From positions 1 to 64,000 of the forward strand of contig NZ_CP162511.1 of the NCBI RefSeq assembly GCF_040939305.1: a stretch of DNA of 64,000 nt. Direction: 5' to 3'. Each line of letters opens with the position of its first letter. The stretch's first letter is position 1. Origin of the DNA: Herbiconiux sp. A18JL235 (GTDB lineage: Bacteria; Actinomycetota; Actinomycetes; Actinomycetales; Microbacteriaceae). This document shows, in pieces, positions 35,396 through 44,681 of the stretch. The position numbers and the translations under genes were made by a program. The notes beneath the pieces were generated by a model, which did no database searches, was not told the origin of the DNA, and saw only the letters and a program-made list of their open reading frames with translations.

Positions 35396-35989
35396 ATGGT
35401 GAGCACGCTCTGGGCACCCGACTATCCGGTCGCGACGCCGCGGCTCGATCTGCGGCCGCACCGTGCGGGCGACCTCGACGACCTGATGCGCTACCACTCC
35501 GACCCCGAGGTGGTGCGCTACATCCCGTGGCCGGTGCGCACACCCGACCAGATACGAGAGGCCATCGCCTCCCGTGCGAAGCAGGGCGTCGTCTCCGCCC
35601 CCGGGCAATGGCTGGTGCTCGCGATGGAGCTGCGTGCCGAACACCGCGTCATCGGCGAGGTGCTGCTGAAGTTCGACAGCGAGACGGATGCACGGGGCGA
35701 GCTCGGCTACGCGATGGCAGCCGATGTGGCCGGCCACGGCTACGCCACCGAAGCCGCGCACGAGATGCTGCGGCTCGCCTTCGACGAGTTCGGGCTGCAC
35801 CGCGTGATCGCCCGGCTCGACGCGCGGAACGACGCATCCGCTCGGCTGCTCGAGCGGCTCGGCATGCGTCGGGAGGCCCACTTCGTGAAAGACGAGTTCT
35901 TCAAGGGCGAGTGGACCGACACCCTCGTCTACGCGATGCTCGCCGAGGAGTGGCCTATATTCCGGAGTCGCTTTCACAGCGAGAACTAA
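35396..35989 (+). CDS. GNAT family N-acetyltransferase (RimJ/RimL type)
   Basis: A 197-residue acetyltransferase. It starts with the RimJ/RimL-like TPRLDLRPHRAGDLDDLM, contains the acetyl-CoA region GELGYAMAADVAGHGYATEA near residue 105 and the RLDARNDASARLLERLGMRR block typical of the group. Targets are usually N-terminal residues of proteins or small amines. The ATG at 35396 is used; GTG follows it directly. It ends ten bases before the next gene, whose -10 element overlaps its stop codon. Confidence 0.88.
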   Translation: MVSTLWAPDYPVATPRLDLRPHRAGDLDDLMRYHSDPEVVRYIPWPVRTPDQIREAIASRAKQGVVSAPGQWLVLAMELRAEHRVIGEVLLKFDSETDARGELGYAMAADVAGHGYATEAAHEMLRLAFDEFGLHRVIARLDARNDASARLLERLGMRREAHFVKDEFFKGEWTDTLVYAMLAEEWPIFRSRFHSEN

Positions 35990-35992
35990 GAT
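35987..35992 (+). promoter_or_regulatory. -10 element of a probably leaderless transcript (aminotransferase/BCKDH operon)
   Basis: TAAGAT, overlapping the stop codon of the GNAT gene, ends six bases before the ATG at 35999. No ribosome site is seen. Confidence 0.55.
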
Positions 35993-35998
35993 GAACGG

Positions 35999-37084
35999 AT
36001 GAGTTCCGGCATCGCGAGCAGCCCGGTGAAGCTGCGCCCCGAGATCCTCGCCCTCCCCGCCTACCGACAGGGTCAGGCGGCCCCCACCGGTTTCAAGCTG
36101 TCGTCGAACGAGAACCCGTTCGACCCGCTGCCCGGAGTGCTCGACGCGGTCGACGCCGCCACCCGCACGCTGCACCGCTACCCGAACGCGGCGGCCCCCG
36201 AGGTCACCACGCGCATCGCCGCGGACTGGGGGGTGGAGCCCGACGAGGTCATCCTCGCCGCAGGCTCGGTGGCCCTGCTCGTGCAGCTCACCCTCACGGC
36301 GGCCGGGCCGGGCGACGAGGTCGTCTACTCGTGGCGCTCGTTCGAGGTGTACCCGTGGATGACGGTGCTGCCTTCGGCCGTGAAGGTCGCCGTGCCGAAC
36401 ACCCCCGACCATCGCCACGACCTCGACGCAATGGCCGCCGCCATCACCGACCGCACCCGGCTCGTGCTCGTCTGCTCCCCCAACAACCCCACCTCCTCCA
36501 TCGTCACCGCTGAGGAGTTCGAGCGGTTCATGCAGAAGGTACCCACCGACGTGCTGGTCATCCTCGACGAGGCCTACGCCGAGTTCGTCACCGACCCCAC
36601 AGCGGTGAACGGGCGCACGCTGGTGCGTCGGTACCCGAACCTCGTCATCCTGCGCACCTTCTCGAAGGCCTACGGGCTCGCCGGGCTCCGCATCGGCTAC
36701 GGCATCGGGCCGGCCGAGGTGTTCACCGCCGCCCGCATCGCGGCGATGCCGCTCAGCCTCACCGACCACGCCCAGGTCGCGGCCATCGCCTCGCTCGATC
36801 GCGGCGACGAGCTGCGGGCTCGGGTGGCCGACATCGCCGCCCGCCGCGACGCCATCTACGACTCGCTCGTCGAGCAGGGGTGGACGAGCATCCCCCGTCC
36901 GCACGGCAACTTCGTCTGGTACCCCACGGGCGAGCACACCGAACGGGCGCTCGAGATCTTCCGCGACCACGGCATCATCGCCCGGGCGTACCTGCCCGAT
37001 GGCATCAGGCTCACCATCGGCGAGGCCGAGTCGGTCGAGAACGTGCTCGCCGCATCCGCTCAGATCATGAGGGAGTTCGCATGA
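35999..37084 (+). CDS. HisC-like aminotransferase (histidinol-phosphate or aromatic amino acid)
   Basis: A 361-residue class I/II PLP aminotransferase. It has the N-terminal KLSSNENPFDPLPGV of the HisC/Pat group, the PNNPTSS turn, DEAYAEFV and the PLP lysine in TFSKAYGLAGLRIGYG. Actinobacterial Pat proteins use phenylalanine and other aromatic amino acids, while true HisC makes histidinol phosphate; the operon with a 2-oxoacid dehydrogenase and no his genes favours an amino acid to 2-oxoacid role. Its stop overlaps the next start (ATGA at 37081). Confidence 0.88.
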   Translation: MSSGIASSPVKLRPEILALPAYRQGQAAPTGFKLSSNENPFDPLPGVLDAVDAATRTLHRYPNAAAPEVTTRIAADWGVEPDEVILAAGSVALLVQLTLTAAGPGDEVVYSWRSFEVYPWMTVLPSAVKVAVPNTPDHRHDLDAMAAAITDRTRLVLVCSPNNPTSSIVTAEEFERFMQKVPTDVLVILDEAYAEFVTDPTAVNGRTLVRRYPNLVILRTFSKAYGLAGLRIGYGIGPAEVFTAARIAAMPLSLTDHAQVAAIASLDRGDELRARVADIAARRDAIYDSLVEQGWTSIPRPHGNFVWYPTGEHTERALEIFRDHGIIARAYLPDGIRLTIGEAESVENVLAASAQIMREFA

Positions 37085-38202
37085 CCGACCAGACACCCGT
37101 GAGGTTCCTCACCACAGAGGGCGAGTTCGCGCCCACCGAGGCGGCCGAAGAGTACGCCGGCTACCTCGACCGCCTGAGCGAGGGCGATCTGCGCGAGTTC
37201 TACCGGCAGATGGCCGTCGTGCGCCGCTTCGACCTCGAGGGCACGAACCTGCAGCGGCAGGGGCAGATGGCCCTGTGGGTGCCGAGCCACGGCCAGGAGG
37301 GCGCCCAGGTGGGCTCGGCCTTCGCCGCCCGCCCGCAAGACCACATCTTCCCCTCCTACCGCGAGCACTCCGTCGCCAAGGTGCGCGGTGTCGACATGCT
37401 CGGCGTCGTCGAGCTGCTGCGCGGCAACACCCACGGCGGGTGGGACCCGACCGACCCCACGAACGGCAATGTGCACGGCTACTGCCTCGTCATCGGCTCG
37501 CACGCGCTGCACGCCACGGGCTATGCCATGGGGATGCAGCGCGACGGCGTGGTGGGCACGGGCGACGACTCCGTCGACGCCGCGGTGCTCTGCTACTTCG
37601 GCGACGGCTCCACCTCGCAGGGCGACGTGAGCGAGGCCTTCGTGTTCTCGGCGTCGAACCAGTCGCCGAACGTGTTCTTCCTGCAGAACAACCAGTGGGC
37701 CATCTCGGTGCCCGTCTCGGTGCAGTCGCGCACACCGCTCTACCTCCGCTCGCGCGGCTTCGGCATCCCGAGCGTGCAGATCGACGGCAACGACGTGCTG
37801 GCGAGCTTCGCGGTCACGACGAAGCACCTCGACGAGGCCCGCGGCGGCAACGGCCCGCAGTTCATCGAGGCGCTCACCTACCGCATCGGCGCGCACACCT
37901 CCTCCGACGACCCCACGAAGTACGCCGACCCCGCCGAGCACGAGCGCTGGGTGTCGCGCGACCCCATCGCGCGCTTCGAGACGTACCTCAGGTCGCTCGG
38001 CGAAGGCGACGCCTTCTTCGCCGAGGTGAAGACCGAGGCCGAAGACTTCGCCGCCGACATCCGTCACCGCACACTCGCCCTCGAGCCTCCGGCGGCCGAC
38101 ATCCTGTTCGACCACGTCTACTCCGAGCCGCACCCCGTGATGGCCGAGCAGAAGCTGTGGCTCGAACGCTACGAAGCCTCGTTCGAGGAGGAGACGGCAT
38201 GA
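37081..38202 (+). CDS. 2-oxoacid (branched-chain) dehydrogenase E1 alpha subunit
   Basis: A 373-residue thiamine diphosphate-dependent subunit that decarboxylates 2-oxoacids. The TPP motif begins GDGSTSQGDVSEAFVFSA and continues to the asparagine in LQNNQWAISVP; the N-terminal GQEGAQVGSAFAARPQD and the phosphorylation-loop region YRIGAHTSSDDPTKY are as in BCKDH/PDH alpha chains. The ATG overlaps the stop of the aminotransferase and the end overlaps the E1 beta start. Subunit type (branched-chain versus pyruvate) is inferred from the context. Confidence 0.92.
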   Translation: MTDQTPVRFLTTEGEFAPTEAAEEYAGYLDRLSEGDLREFYRQMAVVRRFDLEGTNLQRQGQMALWVPSHGQEGAQVGSAFAARPQDHIFPSYREHSVAKVRGVDMLGVVELLRGNTHGGWDPTDPTNGNVHGYCLVIGSHALHATGYAMGMQRDGVVGTGDDSVDAAVLCYFGDGSTSQGDVSEAFVFSASNQSPNVFFLQNNQWAISVPVSVQSRTPLYLRSRGFGIPSVQIDGNDVLASFAVTTKHLDEARGGNGPQFIEALTYRIGAHTSSDDPTKYADPAEHERWVSRDPIARFETYLRSLGEGDAFFAEVKTEAEDFAADIRHRTLALEPPAADILFDHVYSEPHPVMAEQKLWLERYEASFEEETA

Positions 38203-39221
38203 GCATCGAGACGACGACGACGGATGCTTCTGCCGCGGCCTCCCGGGTCGAGGAACTGCCCATGGCGCGGGCCCTCAACGCCGGGCTCCGGCAGGCGCTC
38301 GCCGACGACCCCAAGGTGCTGCTCATGGGTGAGGACATCGGTGCGCTGGGTGGCGTGTTCCGTGTCACCGAGGGGCTGCAGGCGGAGTTCGGGAAGACCC
38401 GCGTCGTCGACACCCCGCTCGCCGAGTCGGGGATCGTCGGCACGGCCATCGGTCTCGCGATGCGCGGCTACCGGCCCGTGTGCGAGATCCAGTTCGACGG
38501 GTTCATCTACCCCGGCTTCGACCAGATCACCTCGCAGCTGGCGAAGCTCACCAATCGCGGCCAGGGGGCCTTCACGATGCCCGTCGTCATCCGGGTGCCC
38601 TACGGCGGGCACATCGGTGCGGTCGAGCACCACCAGGAGAGCCCCGAGGCGTACTTCGCCCACACAGCGGGCCTGCGCGTCGTGAGCCCGTCGACGCCGA
38701 ACGACGCGTACTGGATGATCCAGGAGTCGATCGCCTCGAACGACCCGGTCATGTTCTTCGAGCCGAAGAGCCGCTACTGGCCGAAGGGGCCGGTCGACTT
38801 CGCCGGCACGGCGGCGCCGCTGCACGCCAGCCGCGTGGTTCGCACGGGAACCGACGTCACCCTGCTCGCCCACGGCGCCATGGTCAGCGTGCTCATGGCC
38901 GCCGCCGAGATCGCCGCCGGTGAGGGCGTGAGCTGCGAGGTCGTCGACCTGCGGTCGCTCAGCCCGGTCGACTACGGGCCCATCCTCGACTCGGTCACGA
39001 AGACCGGCCGCCTCGTGGTGGCGCAGGAGGCGCCCGGTTTCGTGAGCGTGGGCTCCGAGATCGCCGCGACCGTCGCCGAGCGCGCCTTCTACTCGCTGCA
39101 GGCGCCGGTGCTCCGCGTCTCCGGCTTCGACACCCCCTTCCCGCCGGCCAAGCTCGAGACGCTGTACCTCCCCGATGCCGATCGCATCATGGAGGCCGTC
39201 GACCGGGTGATGGCGTACTGA
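38199..39221 (+). CDS. 2-oxoacid (branched-chain) dehydrogenase E1 beta subunit
   Basis: A 340-residue partner of E1 alpha. The transketolase-type pyrimidine-binding part has [15 protein letters not shown] and the turn [18 protein letters not shown]; the C-terminal part contains [16 protein letters not shown] and the end segment [11 protein letters not shown]. The first 20 residues (rich in Thr, Ala) are variable. The ATGA overlap with E1 alpha ensures balanced synthesis. E2 follows 20 bases later. Confidence 0.93.
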   Translation: MSIETTTTDASAAASRVEELPMARALNAGLRQALADDPKVLLMGEDIGALGGVFRVTEGLQAEFGKTRVVDTPLAESGIVGTAIGLAMRGYRPVCEIQFDGFIYPGFDQITSQLAKLTNRGQGAFTMPVVIRVPYGGHIGAVEHHQESPEAYFAHTAGLRVVSPSTPNDAYWMIQESIASNDPVMFFEPKSRYWPKGPVDFAGTAAPLHASRVVRTGTDVTLLAHGAMVSVLMAAAEIAAGEGVSCEVVDLRSLSPVDYGPILDSVTKTGRLVVAQEAPGFVSVGSEIAATVAERAFYSLQAPVLRVSGFDTPFPPAKLETLYLPDADRIMEAVDRVMAY

Positions 39222-39241
39222 ACCGACACCGGGAGAATCCG

Positions 39242-40669
39242 ATGACCAGCGCACAGTTCCACCTGCCCGACGTGGGTGAGGGCCTCACCGAGGCCGAGAT
39301 CGTCTCCTGGAAGGTCGCCCCGGGCGACTCCATCGAGATCAACCAGGTGATCGTCGAGATCGAGACGGCCAAGTCGCTCGTCGAGCTGCCGTCGCCGTTC
39401 GCCGGCACCGTCGAGAACCTGCTGGTGCCCGAGGGCACGACCGTCGACGTCGGAACCGCGATCATCGCGGTGAACGCGAGCGACGGCCAGGAGGCGCCGC
39501 CGGCGGTCGCCGCCACCGAGATCCTCGGCACGGTGACGCTGCCGGATGCGGCACCGGCGGGTTCGACCCCGGCGGCAGCCGCGGCGGGTACGCGCGCCGA
39601 GGCACCCGCGCCCACGGTCGCGCCCGCTTCCCCGCCCGCCGCCGAGAGCTCGGGCGCCGTGCTGGTCGGCTACGGCATCAAGGGTCACGTGGCCAGCCGC
39701 CGCACGGCACGCACGCGTGCCGCCGCCACCATCCCCGCGATCGGCGAGAGCCCCGACGCCAAGCGGCCCACCACGCGCCTCGCCCGCGCCCATCAGCCCA
39801 TCCCGGGCGTTCCCGTCATCGCCAAGCCCCCCATCCGCAAGCTCGCCAAAGACCTCGGCGTCGACCTCAACGAGGTCACCCCCACCGGGCTCATCGGCGA
39901 CATCACGCGCGAAGACGTCATCCGTCACGCCGACCAGGCGAAGGTGTTCCACAACATCGAGACCCCGCAGTGGGCTCCGGTGCGCGAGGAGTACATCCCC
40001 GTCAAGGGCATGCGCAAGCAGATCGCGAAGGCGATGGTGGCGAGCGCGTTCACCGCCCCGCACGTGAGCCTGTTCGTCGACGTCGACGCGACCCGCACCA
40101 TGGAGTACGTGAAGCGCCTGAAGACCTCCCCCGACTTCACCGGGGTGAAGATCTCGCCGCTGCTCATCATGGCCAAGGCGCTCATCTGGGCCGTGCAGCG
40201 CAACCCGATGGTGAACTCGGCGTGGACCGAGAAGGAGATCGTGGTGCGCAACTACGTGAACCTCGGCATCGCGGCCGCCACACCGCGCGGGCTCATCGTG
40301 CCGAACATCAAAGACGCGCACGACCTCTCGATGCGCGGCCTCGCCGAAGCGCTCGAGCAGCTCACCCTCACCGCGCGCGAGGGCCGCACCTCCCCCGCCG
40401 ACATGGCGGGCGGCACCATCACCATCACCAACATCGGCGTGTTCGGCATGGACACCGGAACCCCCATCCTCAACCCGGGCGAGGTGGGGATCGTCGCTCT
40501 CGGAACCATCAAGCAGAAGCCTTGGGTGGTCGACGGCGAGGTGCGCCCGCGCTTCGTCACCACGATCGGCGCGAGCTTCGACCACCGGGTCGTCGACGGC
40601 GACGTGGCGAGCCGCTTCGTCGCCGACGTCGCCTCCATCATCGAGGAACCTGCGCTTCTGCTCGATTAA
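39242..40669 (+). CDS. 2-oxoacid dehydrogenase E2 (dihydrolipoyl acyltransferase)
   Basis: A 475-residue core protein with one N-terminal lipoyl domain (lipoyl lysine in [15 protein letters not shown], near residue 44), an Ala/Pro-rich linker, a peripheral subunit-binding domain ([20 protein letters not shown], near 196) and a C-terminal catalytic domain with the motif [15 protein letters not shown] near residue 447. It accepts the acyl group from E1 and passes it to CoA. No gene for E3 (lipoamide dehydrogenase) is in the cluster, so E3 must be shared from elsewhere. Confidence 0.94.
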   Translation: MTSAQFHLPDVGEGLTEAEIVSWKVAPGDSIEINQVIVEIETAKSLVELPSPFAGTVENLLVPEGTTVDVGTAIIAVNASDGQEAPPAVAATEILGTVTLPDAAPAGSTPAAAAAGTRAEAPAPTVAPASPPAAESSGAVLVGYGIKGHVASRRTARTRAAATIPAIGESPDAKRPTTRLARAHQPIPGVPVIAKPPIRKLAKDLGVDLNEVTPTGLIGDITREDVIRHADQAKVFHNIETPQWAPVREEYIPVKGMRKQIAKAMVASAFTAPHVSLFVDVDATRTMEYVKRLKTSPDFTGVKISPLLIMAKALIWAVQRNPMVNSAWTEKEIVVRNYVNLGIAAATPRGLIVPNIKDAHDLSMRGLAEALEQLTLTAREGRTSPADMAGGTITITNIGVFGMDTGTPILNPGEVGIVALGTIKQKPWVVDGEVRPRFVTTIGASFDHRVVDGDVASRFVADVASIIEEPALLLD

Positions 40670-40677
40670 GTTGGTGT

Positions 40678-40692
40678 TGATAATCATTATCA
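40678..40692. promoter_or_regulatory. Zur/Fur-type operator of the zinc ABC operon
   Basis: TGATAATCATTATCA is a perfect 7-1-7 palindrome, as expected for a Fur-family site. It ends three bases before the -10-like TAGGCT, so binding would block RNA polymerase. The operon ends with a Fur/Zur gene. Confidence 0.88.
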
Positions 40693-40694
40693 TC

Positions 40695-40700
40695 TAGGCT
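40695..40700 (+). promoter_or_regulatory. -10 element of the zinc ABC operon, probably leaderless
   Basis: TAGGCT ends seven bases before the GTG at 40708. There is no ribosome site in the seven bases left. Confidence 0.55.
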
Positions 40701-40707
40701 CGAGCGC

Positions 40708-41772
40708 GTGAAGAAGAACGCGCTCATCGTCCCCGTGCTCCTGTCGGCCTCCGCTCTCGCCCTCGCGGGCTGCGCATCCGGCGCCTCGTCGACGGATGCG
40801 GGCTCCACGAGCGCTGCCGCCGGCGGTCTCAAGGTGGTCGCCACCACCACCCAGGTCGCCGACTTCACCCGCGAGATCGCGGGCGACGCGGCGAGCGTCA
40901 CCCAGCTCATCCAGCCGAACCAGAGCGCGCACAGCTACGACCCGTCGGCGGCCGACCTGTCGGCCCTGGCGTCGGCCGACGTGCTCGTCATCAACGGCGC
41001 GGGGCTCGAGGAATGGCTCGACGACGCCATCTCGGCCTCCGGCTTCGACGGGGTGACCATCGACGCGTCGACCGGCATCCAGCTCTCGGAGGAGACCGCC
41101 GGCGACGACCACGCCCACGAGGAGGGGTCGACCGAAGACGACCACGCCCACGAGGAGGGCGAGGCGCACGAGGAGGGCGACGACCACGCCCACGAGGGCG
41201 GCAACCCGCACATCTGGACCGACCCCTCCCGCGCGGAGCAGATGGTGGCCACCATCGAAGCGGGACTTGCCGTCGCCGACCCGGCCGCCGCATCCGACTT
41301 CACGACGAACGCCGACGCTTACGAGAAGAAGCTCGCCGAGCTCGACGGCTGGATCCGCGAGAACGTCGACCAGGTGCCGGCCGACAAGCGTCTGCTGGTG
41401 TCGAACCACGACGCCTTCACCTACTTCGTCGACGCCTACGGCATCACCTACGTGGGCTCGGTCATCCCGAGCTTCGACGACAACGCCGAGCCGAGCGCCG
41501 CTCAGATCGACGAGCTGGTCGCGGCCATCAAGGCCACCGGGGTGAAGGCCGTGTTCTCCGAGGCCTCCATCTCGCCGAAGGCCGCCGACACCATCGCCAG
41601 CGAGGCGGGCGTGAAGGTGTACTCCGGCGACGAGGCGCTCTACGGCGACTCGCTCGGCCCGGCCGGCAGCGACGGCGCCACCTACCTCGACTCGCAGATC
41701 CACAACGCCACGGTCATCCTGGAGTCGTGGGGGGCCACGCCGAGCGCGCTCCCCGCAGACCTGGAAGACTAG
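40708..41772 (+). CDS. Metal (zinc) ABC transporter substrate-binding lipoprotein
   Basis: A 354-residue cluster A-I binding protein for zinc or manganese. The N-terminus is a lipoprotein signal with lipobox LALAGC (Cys22). A metal-ligand histidine is in NQSAHSYDPS near residue 75, and a His/Asp/Glu-rich loop with three DDHAHE repeats at about residues 133-165, ending in NPHIWTDP, is typical of zinc-specific members (ZnuA). The C-terminal FSEASISPKAAD block completes the site. Synthesis is probably controlled by the palindromic Zur box directly upstream. Confidence 0.93.
   Translation: MKKNALIVPVLLSASALALAGCASGASSTDAGSTSAAAGGLKVVATTTQVADFTREIAGDAASVTQLIQPNQSAHSYDPSAADLSALASADVLVINGAGLEEWLDDAISASGFDGVTIDASTGIQLSEETAGDDHAHEEGSTEDDHAHEEGEAHEEGDDHAHEGGNPHIWTDPSRAEQMVATIEAGLAVADPAAASDFTTNADAYEKKLAELDGWIRENVDQVPADKRLLVSNHDAFTYFVDAYGITYVGSVIPSFDDNAEPSAAQIDELVAAIKATGVKAVFSEASISPKAADTIASEAGVKVYSGDEALYGDSLGPAGSDGATYLDSQIHNATVILESWGATPSALPADLED
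41104..41198. repeat. Direct repeats encoding the His/Asp-rich metal loop
   Basis: GACGACCACGCCCACGAG occurs at 41104, 41137 and 41179 with a related half copy (GAGGCGCACGAGGAGGG) between the last two. Each unit encodes DDHAHE. Confidence 0.85.
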
Positions 41773-41776
41773 CGCG

Positions 41777-42553
41777 GTGACCGAGAGCGCCCCCGTCCTG
41801 CAGGTGAACGACGCGTCGTTCGCCTACGGGCCGACGGTGGCGCTCTCCGGCATCTCGATGGAGGTGCACGCCGGAGAGGCGGTCGCCCTCATCGGCCCGA
41901 ACGGCGCAGGCAAGTCCACCCTGCTGAAGGGCATCCTCGGCCTCGTGCCCCAAGTGGCCGGCCGCCTCACGGTAGACGGCAGCGATTCGCGCCGCCGCTA
42001 CGCCTCGGCCATCGGCTACATGCCGCAGCACGACGAGCTCGACCCGCAGTTCCCCGTCACCCTCGAGCAGGTCGTCATGATGGGCCGCTACCGCTCCATC
42101 GGCTGGTTCAGGATGCCGCGGGCCGTCGATCGCGCGGCTGTCGCCTCCGCGCTGGCCGCGGTCGGGCTCACCGAGCGGGCGCGCATCCGTTTCGGCGACC
42201 TCTCGGGCGGTCAGCAGCAGCGCGGCGTGCTCGCACGCTCGATCGTGTCGACACCGAAGCTGCTGCTGCTCGACGAGCCGTTCAACGGCCTGGACCACGA
42301 CAACCGCGCAGCCCTCATCGACACGCTGCTCGCGCTCAAGGCCGACGGTGTGGCGATCGTGGTCTCGACGCACGACTTCGACCTCGCCCGCCAGGTGTGC
42401 GACCGGGTGATGCTGCTGAACGGCCGCCAGGTGGCCTTCGGCGAGCGGGAGAGCGTGCTCACCATGCCGAACGTGCACAACACCTTCAGCGAGGTCGAGC
42501 TCGGGCCCGACGGGGAGCCGTTGCAGCCGCCGACCCACGACGAGGTGCGCTGA
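41777..42553 (+). CDS. Metal ABC transporter ATP-binding protein
   Basis: A 258-residue ATPase of the zinc/manganese importer. Walker [17 protein letters not shown], signature [13 protein letters not shown], Walker [13 protein letters not shown] and the H-loop VVSTHD are all intact. The GTG start lies four bases after the binding-protein gene, and the first permease starts one base after its stop. Confidence 0.94.
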   Translation: MTESAPVLQVNDASFAYGPTVALSGISMEVHAGEAVALIGPNGAGKSTLLKGILGLVPQVAGRLTVDGSDSRRRYASAIGYMPQHDELDPQFPVTLEQVVMMGRYRSIGWFRMPRAVDRAAVASALAAVGLTERARIRFGDLSGGQQQRGVLARSIVSTPKLLLLDEPFNGLDHDNRAALIDTLLALKADGVAIVVSTHDFDLARQVCDRVMLLNGRQVAFGERESVLTMPNVHNTFSEVELGPDGEPLQPPTHDEVR

Positions 42554-42554
42554 G

Positions 42555-43430
42555 GTGGACCTCGGCGCCTTCTTCATCGACCCCTTCGCCCTGCCCTTCA
42601 TGGCGAAGGCACTCGGCGTGCTGCTCGTCTTGAGCGTGGTGGCGGGGTTCATCGGGGTGCTGGTCAACCTTCGCGCCCTCGAGTTCGTGAGCGACGGGCT
42701 GGTGCACGCCGTCTTCCCGGGCCTCGTCATCGGCTTCGTGGTCTCCGGTCGGGACGGGCTGTACGCCGGCGCGGTCATCGCCGCCGTCGTGGCGGCCGTG
42801 GTGCTCACTCTGCTCACCCGGCGGGCCATCACCTCCGACGCCTCCACCGCGATCGTGCTCACCGGCATGTTCTCCATCGGCATCATCGTGGTCTCCACCC
42901 AGAGCGACTACGTGGGCCAGCTCGACCAGCTGCTGTTCGGGCGGCTGCTCACCGTCACCGACTCCGACCTGGTGCAGACCGCCGTGGTCTGCGGCATCGC
43001 CCTGCTGCTCGTGCTGGTCACACTGAAGGGCCAGCTGTTCCGGGCCTTCGACGGCCCGGGAGCGGCGGCGGCGGGCTACCGGGTGCTCGCGCTCGACCTC
43101 GTGCTCAACGTGGCGATCGCCCTGGTGGTGGTGGCGGCGTCGAACGCCGTGGGCAACCTGCTCGTGCTCGCGGTGCTCATCGTGCCCGGTGCGGTCGGGC
43201 GGCTCATCGCCGGCCGCATCGGGCTCATCTTCGCCCTCGCCGCCGCGTTCGCCGCGTTCACCGGGTGGCTCGGGCTCAGCATCGCCTTCGCGCTCTCCGT
43301 CGGCGCGGGAGTGCCCGCACCGAGCGGTGCCACCGTGGTGCTCGTCGTGGTGGCGGTGTACCTCGTGGTGCTCCTCGTGCGCGTGGTCGTCGACGCGGCG
43401 CGACGCGGCCGGATGCGGGTGGCTGCCTGA
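42555..43430 (+). CDS. Metal ABC transporter permease 1
   Basis: A 291-residue ABC-3 family permease with eight to nine helices. The N-terminal [19 protein letters not shown] motif (coupling region) and the run of helices to residue 285 are typical. GTG start directly after the ATPase stop. Two different permeases follow each other, suggesting a heterodimer. Confidence 0.92.
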   Translation: MDLGAFFIDPFALPFMAKALGVLLVLSVVAGFIGVLVNLRALEFVSDGLVHAVFPGLVIGFVVSGRDGLYAGAVIAAVVAAVVLTLLTRRAITSDASTAIVLTGMFSIGIIVVSTQSDYVGQLDQLLFGRLLTVTDSDLVQTAVVCGIALLLVLVTLKGQLFRAFDGPGAAAAGYRVLALDLVLNVAIALVVVAASNAVGNLLVLAVLIVPGAVGRLIAGRIGLIFALAAAFAAFTGWLGLSIAFALSVGAGVPAPSGATVVLVVVAVYLVVLLVRVVVDAARRGRMRVAA

Positions 43431-44251
43431 TGGGGTACTTCGAACGCGCCCTCGTGCTCGCCGTGGTCATCGGGGTGCTGAGCGGACTCGTCGGCACGGT
43501 GGTCGTGCTGCGCCGGCGCGCCTTCTTCACGCAGGCGCTCACGCACGCCACCTTCCCGGGTGCGGTGCTGGCGGCGGCGCTCGGCGTGAGCGTCATGCTC
43601 GGTGCCGTGGTGTCGAGCGTGCTGCTCATCGTCGCGATGACCCTGCTCGGCAGGGTGACGCGGCAGGGGTCGCAGGTGGCGTCGGGCGTCGTGCTCACGG
43701 CCGGCTTCGCGCTCGGGGTCTTCCTGCAGGCGTTCTTCCCCGAACTGCCGATCCACGTCGACAGCTACCTCATCGGCTCCATCTTGAACGCCACCGACCT
43801 CGACCTCGCCGCGTCGACGGCGGTGCTGCTCGTGGCCGTCGTGGTGCTCCTGGCCGCGGGCAAGGAGATCCTGTTCTCCACCCTCGACCCGATGGGGTTC
43901 CGGGCGGCGGGGTACCGCGCCTGGGTGGTCGAGGCGGTCTCGCTCGCGCTCATCGTGCTGACCGTGGTGACCGCCATGCCGGCGGTCGGGGCGATCCTCG
44001 CCCTCGCCCTCATCGCGGCCCCGGCCGCGGCGGCACGGGTGATCGCACGCACCACTACCCAGATGTTCGTGCTGGCCCCCGTCATCGGAGCCCTCTCCGG
44101 GGTCGTCGGGGTGCTCTCCTCGCGGTGGCTCGGCATCGCCGCCGGTGCGGCGATCGCCCTCACCGCAGCCCTGTTCTTCGTGCTGGCGCTAGGCGTCTCC
44201 CAGCTGGCACGGATACGGTGGAGACGGTCGGAAGAGGTGGTCGGTTCGTGA
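43430..44251 (+). CDS. Metal ABC transporter permease 2
   Basis: A 273-residue second ABC-3 family permease with the matching motif FFTQALTHATFPGAVLAAAL near residue 35. The ATG shares its A with the TGA stop of permease 1. Its own stop overlaps the GTG of the Fur-family gene, so the regulator is translated together with the transporter. Confidence 0.92.
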   Translation: MGYFERALVLAVVIGVLSGLVGTVVVLRRRAFFTQALTHATFPGAVLAAALGVSVMLGAVVSSVLLIVAMTLLGRVTRQGSQVASGVVLTAGFALGVFLQAFFPELPIHVDSYLIGSILNATDLDLAASTAVLLVAVVVLLAAGKEILFSTLDPMGFRAAGYRAWVVEAVSLALIVLTVVTAMPAVGAILALALIAAPAAAARVIARTTTQMFVLAPVIGALSGVVGVLSSRWLGIAAGAAIALTAALFFVLALGVSQLARIRWRRSEEVVGS

Positions 44252-44637
44252 AGCGCAACACGTGGCAGCGGGAGGCGGTGCGCTCGGCGCTCGGCACCCA
44301 GATGGGCTTCGTGAGCGCCCAGGCGCTGCACTCCTCGCTCAAGAACACCGGCTCGCAGATCGGCCTGGCGACGGTGTACCGGGCGCTCGCCGATCTCGCC
44401 CAAGAGGGTGAGGCCGACTCGCTCCAGTCACCCGAGGGCGAGTCGCTCTACCGCGCCTGCTCGCTGGCGCACCACCACCACCTCATCTGCCGCAGCTGCG
44501 GCCTCACCGTCGAGATCGAGGCCGACGAGGTGGAGTCATGGGCCCAGAAGACCGCGGCCCAGCACGGCTTCACCCGCCCCGAGCACGTCGTCGACATCTT
44601 CGGCTACTGCTCCGCCTGCGTGCCGACCACGGCTTGA
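44248..44637 (+). CDS. zur: Fur family transcriptional regulator, probably Zur
   Basis: A 129-residue regulator with an N-terminal winged helix (TWQREAVRSALGTQMGFVSA, then IGLATVYRALADLAQEGE) and a C-terminal metal-binding domain containing HHHHLICRSCG and the second cysteine pair CSAC that fix a structural zinc. The position at the end of the zinc importer operon and a perfect palindrome before that operon point to Zur and not Fur. The GTG start overlaps the permease stop. Confidence 0.9.
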   Translation: MKRNTWQREAVRSALGTQMGFVSAQALHSSLKNTGSQIGLATVYRALADLAQEGEADSLQSPEGESLYRACSLAHHHHLICRSCGLTVEIEADEVESWAQKTAAQHGFTRPEHVVDIFGYCSACVPTTA

Positions 44638-44681
44638 GACGTCTCTGGCCTCCGGGTGCCCCCGCGTCCCATACTGACTGC

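Noticed and set aside
34934..37096. Long minus-strand frame reading through the HisC-like gene into the holin-like gene
   Set aside because: Only the last 133 codons (from ATG at 35335) look real; the rest is antisense to the GNAT and aminotransferase genes.
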